Origin: Lineus longissimus
Lineage: Eukaryota > Nemertea > Pilidiophora > Heteronemertea > Lineidae
Direction: 5' to 3'
DNA: 64,000 nucleotides
NCBI RefSeq assembly: GCF_910592395.1
Contig: NC_088325.1
Coordinates: 3,439,501 to 3,503,500 of the forward strand
In this document: one piece after another, positions 45,810-56,884 of the stretch
Layout of the letters: each line of letters opens with the position of its first letter
Position numbering within the stretch: the stretch's first letter is position 1
The notes under the pieces: generated by a model
The model's input: only the letters and a program-made list of their open reading frames with translations
What the model was told of the DNA's origin: nothing
The model's database searches: none
Program-made: the position numbers and the translations under genes

Positions 45810-48800
45810 CTGAAGAAAAAGACAGAAATTAATCTTGATGATTTGTTAATCGCGTCCATGGCAACCGTTGTCATGTAAGTAAATACTACCATGGCAACGG
45901 TAATCATGATCTTGAAAAGTATCGAATTCTGCAAGTTCTCAATTCCACATTCAAAATGTTTGCTCATGTGGTGAATCTACTGAAATAGCTGGCAGGTCAC
46001 TCTGAAAATATGACATTATACGCATACATTTTCAGGTCAATTGATCACTTGGTTACTCTTGTGCACATACAAAATCAGTTAAAGTGGTCCATTTTTCTCT
46101 CTGTGATGCAAAGCTTGCTTAAAAAGGACCATACCTGATGAACACAATAATAATTGTTGGAAGACTCAAGCAACAGTTATTCCAATCCTGTTAAAAAAAT
46201 TTCATTCCCACAACAGACCAGCTCAGCAAGTTGGAATGCAAGTCTGATTCTCGGCAAGCTGGGGAACTGATTCTACTAGTTGACAACAGTGATGTTTTTC
46301 TACACTTACAATCTTCATAGACAGTTTGAGAAACTAACGTTATGAAAACTTTCCTCTTTCAACAACAGGCCAGCTCGGCAAGTTGGAGCGCCGGTCTGAT
46401 TCTCAGCAAGCTGGGGAACTGATCCTCCAGGTGACAAATCTTCATAGACAGTAATGGAGAAACTAACGTTATGAAAAACTTTCTCCTTTTCAACAACACT
46501 CCAGCTCGGCAAGTTGGAACGCCGGTCTGATTCTCAGCAAGCTGGGGAACTGATTCTACTAGGTGACAACAGTAATGTTTTTTTACACTTACAATCTTCT
46601 GCAATATTTCATCAGGCAGCTTCAGACCCAGAATCTGTATTTTCGTGCTGATTTCCTGAATCTTCGCACTTTGGTCATTTTTGCCGAGCAGGTCATCTTC
46701 CTCGATCTCCTCCTCGCAGATCTCGTTGAGTTGTTGATAAAATCCGTACATCTTCTCGTGTTTGGCGTAATCTTCCTCGCTCAACTTCTCCTTGTTTTCT
46801 TTCAGCCAATCAGGATACTGGAAATAAGATTCAAATAAGCTGTAGCAGCTGGCTTTATCGATCATGATCTGCCATCATCAGACTTTCACATCAAGTTATC
46901 GTTCCAACATAACTGCAAATCTTCTGCTGAAGAGCTAACAATGATTTGTTGAAACCAGGTATTTATAGTATTTGTATATCTGTTTACACATTAACCCTTT
47001 AGCTACTGAAGATTTTTTAATGCATTTCCTGTATTTCCCTGGAGCGTGTGAAGAAACATACCTTGGCCCAAGGATCAAGTGAAAATTTCGGCCAAATTTT
47101 GTCCAGCACCGTATCGAAATTTTGCATGCATTCAATGCCCCTGATCATAACTCACCTGGAAATGAGGTTCTAGTACCAGATTTTATTAACAGATGTCACT
47201 ACGAGTCATTTGAAAACTGTCTATTGAGCTGGCCGAGATTAGCCGCACAGGGATATATAGAATTTTTATAGCGGCCGAAATCGGCCGTACAGAAGCTTAA
47301 GGGTTAAGGTCTTTGTTGAAATTCATATTCAGTTGGAATTTATGGAATTCGAAATTTTCAAATTCAATTTCAATTTAAGATTTTTAACAAATGCCACAGA
47401 CCATTAAGGATACACAGGACTTACATATTCAGTGGCAGCAGCAGCAGTCGGCCCCATGATATCTGGGTTGTGAACACTCTGCATCATCGGCCCAATGATG
47501 TCCCCGACCATCCCCGCAACGTTGTGACCAAGGTTCTCACGCATATTCTTCAATCCTGAAAAATATTTTTTCATTTCAGAAATACAGTAGAACCGCTCTA
47601 ATAAGGACACTTGCGAGACTGACAAGTGCTGTCCTTAATAGAGAGGTGTCCTGATCAGAGAGGTAAAAAAAATGGAGTCAACAAATTTGGAACCAAAACA
47701 AGTGTCTTTAACAGGGAGGGTGTCCTTAATAGAGGGGTGTCTGCTAAGGGAGGTTCCACTGTATATGACGCAGAGCATAATTGAAGAAAATCTGATGAAC
47801 ACAACACTATTTCTTGAACATGCCAGGATAGCAAACTACAGTGGAACCCCGGTAACACGACCACCCAAGGGACTAAGCCGAAGTGGTCGTGTTACCGGGG
47901 TGGTCGCGTTAGTGAATTTAAGAATCATAAGTAGGTTTTCCCGCCAAAACATCGTCCTAGCAGATATGCTGTGTGTACATTGACATGCATTAATGACTAC
48001 GCCACCGGGTGATTCGATAATTTTGTGTGTATATTACAAATAAAAAATCATTTTCTTGAGTGTTTTGTGTTTAATTTACAACTTATGTAAATGAGTAAAT
48101 AAACTGACGAGAGCTAATTAGACCAAACATTACATTAAAACTTGAGCATGCTAATTAGAGCAAGCATGTTATTCACACCATCGGCAGCTGCCCTTCTTGA
48201 TGTCAAGCTAATATTCCCGCTAACATTGAGAGAGGTGATGTGAGAAGATGTTGAGAATTCTTCCTGATGTCTTCCTGCTTTAACTTCAGCCAATTTGAAC
48301 TGGTACTGATTAAATCATCTTTTTAAAAACGTATTTTATCAATATTACGACGTAGTAAGCATTCTTTACTTTGAGTATTGGTACTCTTACTAATCAACAT
48401 AATTTATTTGTCCTAAAAACTACGTGTGCATGCCTCTTGACATCATTTAATACTAAATGATGAAAACAAACCGTGAGTCGAAAAGAAAGTTTATTCTTCA
48501 TTTTATTTGCGCTTACATTTGATCAAACTCACTTACACATCATTTATTTTCATATGGATTCCCATGGTCATTGTGTTCGAGGTGCTAACTATCAACACGG
48601 ATTTGCGAGAAGGTGCCAATTGATACGATGCGGTCATGGTTGATTACGGCAATTAGGCCTCATGGTCGCGTTAGCGGGGTTAATTTGCAGTTTGGGACCG
48701 ACCAAGCTGGTGGTCGCGGTTTGGGTACCGGGGTGGTCGTGTTAGCGAGGGCCAGTTATTGGGAATTAGAGAGAAAACCATTCGGGACCGGAGAATTTTG

Positions 48801-51800
48801 GTCGTGTTCGCGGGGTGGTCGCGTTACTGAGGTGGTCGCCGACCGGGGTTCCACTGTATCCAACATTGTTAAAAAACTTTCTCCTTTTCCAGCACTCGAT
48901 ATGTTGAGGCACCTATCTGATTCTTGACAAGCTGGGAAACAGATTCTCCAGTGTGTACTTACTCTCCAGTGTGTACTTACCAGCGTCACGGTTTATCCAA
49001 TCTGGGTCGCTGTCGCTCGAATCAAAGAGGCTGGAATCGGAATCAGGTGAGGAGTCTGGCTCCGTTTTTGGCGTCTCAGGCGGCGGAGTCAACACCTCTT
49101 TTGGCGCCTCTTCCGGTTGGTCGAAGTTTTTATCGAACGCCATGCTGATCCACATCACCTCCATGTAGTCACGTTCCTGCATCGAGAGAAGATGCAATTT
49201 TGTTTTTTGTCCACAAGCGGAAACGATACCCCCCTAACTCCGTCTTGCTACACTTTTGTATTTTTGTTATAGTTGCTCCTTGAAAACCCCCGATTGATTT
49301 CTGAAGAGACCGGGGTAATAATACGATATCCCAAAAGCGCTTTGAACAGGGAAACATGGAAAAACGCTATATAAGAGCTCAATATTATTAATATTACCTT
49401 CATCTTATTGCGGACATTCTGTGCCCAATCCTTACACTTCTCCACGACACGTTTTGGAAGTTTGTACCCTCCATCATCGGGAATTTCCTCAGCCTCAGTC
49501 TTCAAAGCGGGAACAGCGGCAAACATCTTCTCGGCGTCTTCTCGGGTCATGGTCACGGTGTCGTCTCTCTTCAGTAGGCGGCGACGCTTCTTCTCATGCT
49601 GAAAAATGTTTTTTTCCTATGACGAGTTTTTACCGAATGTAACCACGAAAATAAGGGTTTTTGATCTTTGGAAAACCTTTTAGGGTTTTCAGCCAACAGA
49701 GATATGTACCCCATTGAGGTTTTTCAGGGAAATTTAAAATACTTTCGGTTTTTTCACAAGCTCAAAAACCGTTTGGTTTTTTGTTTCTCCAAAAAGGTTT
49801 TCAAAGATACTTGTTGTGTTTTGTTTAAATGAAATGGTCCAGGGACCATGTGCTCACCACGGGTAATGTAATGCATGTCATTTGCAGTGGATATGGGGAG
49901 AACAGTTTCTGGCTAGTTTCACCAGTTTTGATTCCATTGAATAATATTATTCTTCTCGGCTCAATGGCACAAAATTACCGGTACCATCTGAGTATAGCAT
50001 TTTGGTTATAAAGTTGACTGAATTTCAGGCTTATTGAAGCGTGTACATGTCACATGGAAATTGGTTGACATCTGTCTGAGAGGGACAAATATGTTTTGTG
50101 TAGAATAGAGGGTCCCTAGATATATGTCCTCACATGTTTAGAACCTTCTAGCTCAAGTAGAAACGAAACATGCCACCTATCAGTGATTTAGTGAACTTTG
50201 ACCTCTGTGACCTTGAAAAGTAGGTCAAATCAAAAACCCGGGTGATATGTCATTTAACCTCATTAGATACACCCACGGTAAGAATTTCGTCACTCTATGT
50301 ACAACCATTAGCTTCAAAACGGCAAAAAATCAATTTCCAAGATGGCCGTCTGGAGGCCAGAAAGTAGGTCATATCGCGAAAAAAAAAAGTCTGGGCATAT
50401 TTCCCAAAGCTACCATCACACCAAGTTTTAGCCATCTAGCCTAGCAGTGACGAAATGTACTCCTCTAACAGACGACGACGGATGCCACGGTATTGTATAA
50501 GCTCCCCAGAGGTGAGCTAAAAACATGAAAAAGGATTTTTTTAAATCTCTTTAAAATTTTTTTTTATCTTTGAGAGTGCAGATGCCCGCATGTGAGAGAT
50601 TTTTCTTAGCAACCTGTGATAATTATCGCACGTGGCGAAAAATCTCTAGTTTGCAGGTCATCTGCACAGATGCCTGCAACAGGAATAGGTCTGAAAATAT
50701 TCACGTGCCTTTTATTTTCATGTTTTTTTGCGCTTGTAGACAGGTCACGAAAATACACGTTCGCGAGTTGTAATTTCTGTTTGTTACTGGGTTGTCGATG
50801 CTATATCAAAAGTATATTTGCTCAAGTTCCAATTTCATGAAACCAAGAACTAAATTGGCCGCAAATATTTCTGGTATTACCGTACTCTTCAAACAAATAT
50901 GTCTAACAGTTCTTTGGAAGCTTTGGGACAGGTATACCACAACCGTTTTATAACAATGTCGCCAATGACCTCATACCTTCTTCTCTTTCTTCGCCAGCTT
51001 CTTTTGTTGTTTCTTTTCCTTCTTCTCCAACTTGTATTGTTTTCTCTCCACTTTCTTTCGTTCCTTTTCTGCCTTCATGTCCTCGTCATCCTCTGTGTCG
51101 CTGGCCACGCCCTCATCTCGACGCTCCTATGTAAGGATAGGTATATTTGAGATGATAACAAGAACAGTTCGTACGAGCGGCAAAAAGTAACAACGAATGT
51201 CATAATTCACGACTTAGACAACCAAATTTATCTTCACTTTGAAATGGCGCCACTTGAGGCATCCTCGAAAATCCAGAGTCAGTCGTATCTTACCCTCGCC
51301 ACATTACTGTGGCTCTCAGTCGTTAGTGTCGAGTGTTGGTCTGAGGTTCAGGATGCACTTGAGGGGGCCTATTCAAAATCCAGATCGTACGACACTCCAC
51401 ACGTGCGACTGGGAGTGATCCCATGAGAGAGATCCAAGGAGAATGTAAAGGGGTGGGGAGTGGGCATGGTCTTTTTTCAGGATACCAGGATTTCCAAAAA
51501 ATTACTAATGGAATTCGGAATGGGACAAAAATTTCATTGGGAAAATTGGATGGAGGGTCTATCAGGGAATGGGATTTGCAAAATATGACATACAGCAATT
51601 GGGATTTTAAAAAAAATGCTTTTCGAAGTGGCCCATCAGATTACCAGTATTTGGCTAAAAATACCTACATTGAAAAGCATGATATGATACACTTGTAGGC
51701 CAAATTTCATTATTCCCGCAGAAATGCATATTTTTGCCCCAAAATACAACATTGCATGATAGCATATCTAGGCAAAAGATACTGATAGCAAGTTCATTTT

Positions 51801-54027
51801 TAGGGGATTTGGCATTTGGTTAAAATTGCCATTGGTAACTGGGATATAGTCATAAATGGCCTAGGCCGTTTGTTAAAAATTTTGAATTTGTAATTGAATT
51901 TATTAATGTCCAATTGCAAAAATACACACTAAATAAAAATTCAACATTGCCGTTGTGTAGACTGATATACAAAAACTATGAATACCGCAAGTTTTAACAA
52001 ATTTGTATTCACAATAACTGCACTACGGCATTGTGTATTAGTGGATCACTAAATAAAAATTCAACATTGCCGTTGTGTAGACTGATATACAAATACTATG
52101 AATACCTCAAGTACAATAACTGCACTACGGCATTGTGTATTAGTGGATTTCTATTTAACTGGACCACAAGTAATTATGGAAGGTGTACCCCTTTAATAAA
52201 ACAGGACACTGGAACAGGTCCTACCCCCATTTCCCCCTTTTTCCAAAGAAGAAAAACGGGCCTACCTGATGACGCAGAGCTCTCCCCTCCCTTAGCTCTC
52301 TCTTCTTCTGCTTCTTCTCCGCTTTTCTCTCCTTCTTCAGTTTCTTCTTTTCCTCTTTCTTAACACGTTTCTTCTCCACGTCCTTCTCATCGCTGGAGGA
52401 TGACGATGGGGATGAGGTTGACGAACTGCTACTAGAGCTCTGAAATGCGGCGAAAGTCGATTGAGGTGGTGATAGCAGGTTTCTGTTTGGCCAAATAAAG
52501 AAATTCCAAGTTTTTCAACAGTGTCTTCATCTGAAAATTGGTGCCAGGTCAGGAAATATTTTGATCTCATGTCCATTATTTGAAATTTCATCCCCTAAAA
52601 CGCTCTAAAAATGTGCTTGCAGTACGGCGGATAGTGTGTGGTGATAATGTCGTAGAGCCGTTGGGCGCTTGGATGCTGCCAGCAAACACTGCTCGCGTGA
52701 AGACAGAATGGTATCCATCAATTAGATATCCATCAATTAGAATCACATCTATAGCAAAATCAAAGAAAATGACAACCAACCTTTTTTTCTGATTTCTCCT
52801 TCTTTGCTTTTCTTTCCTCCTTTTCTTTCTTCTTCAGTTGTTTCTTTTCCTTCTTCTCCAACTTGTATTGTTTTCTCTCCGCCTTCTGTCGTTCCTTTTC
52901 TGCCTTCATGTCCTCGTCATCTTCGGTGTCACTGGCCATGCCCTCATCTCGACGCTCCTGGAACCAAATAACAGATGGATATGAAAACCCTGCCACAAAT
53001 ATTTCTAAGAATGTCATACTTCCACCTATCAAATCCCTACACCTATGAATTGCCGTGTCTAAATAGACCCGTGTGTCAAATCCCCGTGTCTATTAGCCCC
53101 ATCGAGCTCGATGGGGCTAATCGGGGGCTAATTTAGACCCGTGTTCAACACGGGTTTTTTGATAGGTGGAATCTGAATAGACACGGCAATTGCAAGTTCT
53201 AAGATCCGGCGACCGATGGCGCGGTGTAGTTGCCTCTGTGTTGCGCCCCCTCCAACGGGAAAGAAACACAGGAGAGCTCCCTACCTACAGCGCACCTGTC
53301 GCCGGGGCTATTAACCATTATCTAACACAACTGATAGGTGTAAGTGCGCCGCGGGTTTTTTGACACACGGCGAAGACACGGGTCTTGAAAAAACACTGGG
53401 TTTTATGATAGGTGGAACTACGACTATCATTTTCCACTCTTTGGAAACAATGACAGTAAACAGACAAAGTGGATTCCATGAAGAATAGCCGATTCAACTT
53501 GTTCAGCCTACTTTTATAAAACTAGGTCGGGAGAAATTTTACGGGTGAGTCTTTCGAGGCCCGAATATTCCACACAAAGCTTCAGAGCAACAACTTCTCT
53601 GGCTACACCAACAGTTCCAGCAGCCCGCTTCACCATCTTATTCTGGTTCTTCTTCATCCCCCTTTACTGGTACTAGTGCTAAGAGTCCGAGGGTAGTGGA
53701 AATAAGCATGCCTGCATTTTTTTGGCCACCCTGTATGTATGGGCTCAGCAACGTTTTGAAAACCCAGGAAAAAAACATTGACCCCTTGAACAGCCCCAAT
53801 GGCACCACTGATTTTGAATCATTTTAAAACATTCAGAGGTCCTACCTGGTGACGTTTCTCCCTGGCCTCCCTGCGTTCCTTCTTCATCAACTTCTTCTCT
53901 TCTTTCAATCTTTTCTTCTCCTCTTTCCGTAATGCCTTCTTTAGTTTCTTTTCTTCATCCGTATCACTCGAAGATTCCGACGTTGTTGACGAGCTGCTGG
54001 AGCTTGATTTGGACTTGGGTTTAGAGG
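45585..54027 (-). CDS. PEX19-like CaaX protein with KE-rich exon expansion, nine exons (5' incomplete)
   Basis: Nine minus-strand exons join in frame (54027-53846, 52957-52781, 52439-52266, 51126-50977, 49598-49398, 49176-48981, 47555-47425, 46817-46593, 45809-45585) to give about 550 residues; the first exon found begins in phase 1, so the start lies upstream. The C-terminal third resembles the PEX19 core: YPDWLKENKEKLSEEDYAKH, then NEICEEE and ILGLKLPDEIL, ending in a CaaX box, CTIL, expected to be geranylgeranylated because it ends in Leu. PEX19 is the farnesylated peroxisomal membrane-protein chaperone of about 300 residues. Here the usual acidic PEX3-binding N-terminus is replaced, as far as seen, by Ser-rich and Lys/Glu-rich exons. 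True PEX19 function is therefore uncertain; a PEX19-related paralogue is the safer call. Confidence 0.65.
46210..46600 (-). repeat. Triplicated exon-8/donor region
   Basis: A unit of about 100-140 bp (GCAAGCTGGGGAACTGATTC, CCAGCTCGGCAAGTTGGAAC) occurs three times. The copy at 46560-46600 includes the true donor of exon 8. That at 46290-46320 keeps ACACTTACAATCTTC, an intact duplicate of the exon end and donor. Confidence 0.8.
46593..46817 (-). CDS. PEX19-like exon 8 (PEX19 core)
   Basis: It follows TTATTTCCAG and encodes 75 residues, YPDWLKENKEKLSEEDYAKH to LPDEILQKI, aligning to the helical core of PEX19 that binds membrane-protein signals. Phase 0 at both ends; donor GTAAGT. Confidence 0.78.
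46866..47424. other. Intron, no exon
   Basis: Spacer between exons 7 and 8 without repeats I recognise. Confidence 0.4.
47425..47555 (-). CDS. PEX19-like exon 7
   Basis: It follows TATTTTTCAG and encodes LKNMRENLGHNVAGMVGDII through PTAAAATEY. The Gly codon is split with exon 6. Met/Gly-rich, like the loop before the PEX19 core. Donor GTAAGT, phase 0. Confidence 0.72.
47583..47763. mobile_element. Tigger-like MITE, short copy 1
   Basis: TACAGTAGAACCGCTCTAAT at the left and AGGGAGGTTCCACTGTA at the right, TA borders, with GTGTCCTTAATAGAG motifs inside. It starts 25 bp before the exon 7 acceptor. Another copy is at 55864-56032, with a partial one near 7937-7977. Confidence 0.82.
47837..48858. 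mobile_element. Tigger/pogo-like non-autonomous element
   Basis: About 1.02 kb with ends TACAGTGGAACCCCGGTAAC and GACCGGGGTTCCACTGTA, and many inner GTGGTCGCGTTA motifs in both directions. TA-flanked. It has no transposase and lies in the intron between exons 6 and 7. Confidence 0.82.
48981..49176 (-). CDS. PEX19-like exon 6
   Basis: It follows CTCGATGCAG and encodes ERDYMEVMWISMAFDKNFDQ, a Pro/Glu stretch, then an acidic Ser/Asp run (SPDSDSSLFDSSDSDPDW). The donor GTAAGT at 48980 is followed 18 nt later by a second GTAAGT (48962). Use of the second adds six residues (GKYTLE) in frame. Confidence 0.75.
49398..49598 (-). CDS. PEX19-like exon 5
   Basis: It follows CATTTTTCAG and encodes HEKKRRRLLKRDDTVTMTRE, then EDAEKMFAAVPALKTEAEEI and KRVVEKCKDWAQNVRNKMK. 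Phase 0 both ends; donor GTAATA. Confidence 0.72.
49829..50524 (+). repeat. GCTCACCT/ACG element, diverged short copy
   Basis: It starts GAAATGGTCCAGGGACCATG, keeps one TTGACCTCTGTGACCTTGA module, a short ACG tract and the terminal AGGTGAGCTAAAAA. Roughly 695 bp, antisense in the intron between exons 4 and 5. Confidence 0.8.
50977..51126 (-). CDS. PEX19-like exon 4 (KE-rich, duplicate of exon 2)
   Basis: It follows CTTACATAG and encodes 50 residues beginning ERRDEGVASDTEDDEDMKAE, then a Lys/Glu coiled-coil stretch. It is nearly the same as exon 2 for the first 40 residues. Phase 0 both ends. Confidence 0.75.
51127..52265. other. Intron with tandem-duplicated dispersed repeat
   Basis: 51926-52145 holds two copies of CTAAATAAAAATTCAACATT / GCCGTTGTGTAGACTGATAT and CAATAACTGCACTACGG, related to 3870-4020. 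The rest is unremarkable. Confidence 0.6.
52266..52439 (-). CDS. PEX19-like exon 3 (Ser/KE-rich, duplicate of exon 1)
   Basis: It follows GCATTTCAG and encodes SSSSSSTSSPSSSSSDEKDV, then basic coiled-coil KKEEKKKLKKERKAEKKQKK ending RALRHQ. Same plan as the exon at 53846-54027. Phase 0 both ends; donor GTAGG. Confidence 0.75.
52781..52957 (-). CDS. PEX19-like exon 2 (KE-rich)
   Basis: It follows TTGGTTCCAG and encodes 59 residues, ERRDEGMASDTEDDEDMKAE then KKEKEERKAKKEKSEKK. Phase 0 both ends; donor GTTGGT is weak. Confidence 0.75.
53012..53426. mobile_element. TIR element with central palindrome, copy 2
   Basis: Same ends and same palindrome (about 53094-53119) as 29090-29528. It lacks a few segments, such as CACGCGAAATTCTC. 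Confidence 0.88.
53846..54027 (-). CDS. PEX19-like first visible exon (Ser/KE-rich)
   Basis: It follows CCCCCTCCAG and encodes SKPKSKSSSSSTTSESSSDT, then KKLKKALRKEEKKRLKEEKK ending EAREKRHQ. It starts with two bases of a split codon, so an earlier exon must exist above 54027; none was found. Confidence 0.68.
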
Positions 54028-54468
54028 CTGGAGGGGGGTAAGGCAGAAGATTGGAGTGACACAGGATGAGAAAAGCAAGAACAAGAAGTGAGATTCAAGG
54101 AATCAGACAATCGAGGATTAAAGTAAAGAGAAGCAAAAGAATGGCAAAGAATGATAGATGGGAAAGTAAAAAAAAGAAAATGATTTGCATTAGCTGATGG
54201 ACAAAGCATTGCATTGGGTATGTACATGTAGCAAGCCTTGTGACACAACACACCAAACTTGGCAAGTCGCATCTGTGATGTAAAGAGAGTATCCACATGT
54301 TCATATACAGTCAAATCACAAATGACATCCCGTAAATCACGTCATAGTCGTGCTGTCGAGCACGTAGGACGCACGTAGGTTGCACGTAATATACGCAAAA
54401 CATAGAGAGATAAGCACGTCACTGGTGGATCATTGGCAGACAACTCGCGCATGCATTGCGCGTTACTA

Positions 54469-55625
54469 GCCTGCTCCTGTGGACATCAAGGACAGACTCC
54501 TACCCATATCACGCAAGACTGCAACCTCTATGTTGCCAAGAGGAAGCAGCCTACACAGCCACCTCCATCGCAGTGGGATAGCGGATAAAACCAGCATGCC
54601 GCTGTGGACACCAGGGACAGACTCCCACCAATATCATGCAAGACTGCAGCCTCTGCTGTCCAGAGGAACCAGCCCAAGCAGCCACCTCCATTGCCCTGTG
54701 ATAGCGGATACACCAGCCTGCCCCTGTGGACACCAGGGACAGACTCTGATCCATATCATGCAAGACTGCAGCCTCTGCTGTCCAGAGGAACCAGCCCAAG
54801 CAGCCACCTCCATCGCACTGTGATAGCGGATACACCAGCATGCACCTGTGGACACCAGGGACAGACTCCGATCCATATCATGCAAGACTGCAGCCTCTGC
54901 TGTCCAGAGGAACCAGCCCAAGCAGCCACCTCCATTGCCCTGTGATAGCGGATACACCAGCCTGCCCCTGTGGACACCAGGGACAGACTCTGATCCATAT
55001 CATGCAAGACTGCAGCCTCTGCTGTCCAGAGGAACCAGCCCAAGCAGCCACCTCCATCGCACTGTGATAGCGGATACACCAGCATGCACCTGTGGACACC
55101 AGGGACAGACTCCGATCCATATCATGCAAGACTGCAGCCTCTGCTGTCCAGAGGAACCAGCCTATGCTGCCACTTCCATCGCCCTGTGATAGCGGATACA
55201 CCAGCATACCCCTGGACAGACTCTGATCCATATTATGCAAGACTGCAGCCTTTATACTGCCAAGAGGAACCAGTCTACACAGTCACCTCCATCACATTGG
55301 GATGCGGATCCACCAGTCTGCCCCTGTGGACACCAGGGACAGACTCCGATCCATATCATGCAAGACTGCAACCTCTGCTGCCAAGAGGAACCAGCCTAGG
55401 CAGCTACCTTCATCGCAGTGGGAGTGGATACACCAGCATGTCCCTGTGGACACCAGGGACAGACTCCGATCCATATTATGCAAGATTGCAACCTTTGCTA
55501 ACCAGAGGAACCAGCCTTTGTTTCCTAAACAGCCAACTCCATCGCATTAGGATAGCAGACACACCAGCCTGCCCCAGTGACAACCATGAACAAGACTGCA
55601 ACCTCTGCTTCCCAGCAGTGCCATG
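54469..55625 (+). repeat. 122-bp satellite from a LINE ORF2 C-terminus, about 9 copies
   Basis: Each unit encodes, in one frame, ADTPACPCGHQGQT, IHIMQDCSLC, then a stop. The pattern Cys-Gly-x-Gln-Thr-x-His-Ile-x-Asp-Cys is that of the Cys/His motif near the end of non-LTR reverse transcriptases. Alternate units are more alike (a 244-bp higher-order repeat: 'CCTGCCCCTG...ACTCTGATCC' and 'CATGCACCTG...ACTCCGATCC'). The edges at 54469-54600 and 55200-55620 are diverged. Confidence 0.88.
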
Positions 55626-55863
55626 TTTGGTCAGACGACTTTGATTAATCTGCCAAACTCTTGGGAACCAAGAGGAAACTGGAGTCAACCCTTGATTTCA
55701 TTAAACAGACCGGACTGCGGATTTGAATTGCCATACTGCCCAAGGGGAACCAGGTTTGGCCAGCTAGACTGGGGGAGTAAGGATTGTGGATTTCGACTTC
55801 TATCGAACGTAGAAATATATGAGGGGATAGGATTGAGTTGAATGAGTGTGATTAGTGTCCAAC

Positions 55864-56032
55864 TACAGTGGAACCTCCCTTAGCAGACACCTCTTCTATA
55901 CAAGCATGACACAATGATTTTGGTCCCAAATGGGAGTTTCTTTGCAATTGACCTATGTAATCGGAGCACATCTCTACTGAGGACAGCATTTGTCAGTCTA
56001 GAGGGTGTCCTTACTAGAGAGGTTCTACTGTA
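55864..56032. mobile_element. Tigger-like MITE, short copy 2
   Basis: TACAGTGGAACCTCCCTTAG at the left and AGAGAGGTTCTACTGTA at the right; same family as 47583-47763, in opposite orientation. Confidence 0.82.
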
Positions 56033-56884
56033 GTGCGAGTTAGCAAGGTTAAGGGCTCCATCCACAAATGAGAGATGGTTGTGACAGTGACATGTGACAA
56101 TGGTAGTACACAACACAACTATATTGTCTACAATGACGTCATCTGCACGGCCCGAATAGGGCACCAAAATTCTCCGCTATCCGAGCATGGGCACATCATC
56201 CAGACTGCCACCAGAACTTCAGTGGCGATGCACCTGTGTCACTCAAGCACAGCCTTGGGCTGCTCTTGCTTCGAATCCACAGAGTCTGCAGCGTTTCTGC
56301 ACACTCCGGTGGTCTCCAAGGCCCAACAGACAACAGTGAAGTCTGCGGGCAACGACAGAATACATGATCAGAGATTTATCACAAAACGAGATATGCACCA
56401 TATGTAATATTTTGGAATAAACCATACCATGGCCTTGACCATTTACCAACCTGCCCTCCAAATTTCAGAGCATTATGGCCAATAGTGAAACTTTTATGAT
56501 TGAAAATGTCCAAAACATTTCAATCCATTTTCAGTTTTTTTTTCTGAAATTTGAGTTTTCTCGAAACTGCCAAATGGATATATCTTGTTCTGTGATGAAA
56601 TTCTACAGTCATCCATGCTGCCAAAAAGATTTTGATCCAACACCTCCCACAAGGGGACTAGTAAATGGCGGTAAGTACTGACCTCCCTCCTCTATTAACG
56701 AGGAAAATCTGGTGATGTCTTTAATTGACAACTAATGGACATCACGAAACGATGTCTTAACAAGATGTCTACTGGACATCACATAGATGATCGAAATCAA
56801 ATACAATGTCCATAGGACATCAACTACATAATGTCCATGATTCGATCATACAAAAACAAATTATTTTTGATTTAATGATGAATG
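56033..56884. other. No gene seen
   Basis: 56730-56830 has repeated GACATC/GATGTC motifs (TGGACATCAC, ATGTCCATAGGACATC). No supported exon. Confidence 0.35.

Noticed and set aside
54479-55644. Many overlapping ORFs of 60-186 codons
   Set aside because: They come from the 122-bp satellite; only the short LINE-like motif in one frame is meaningful.
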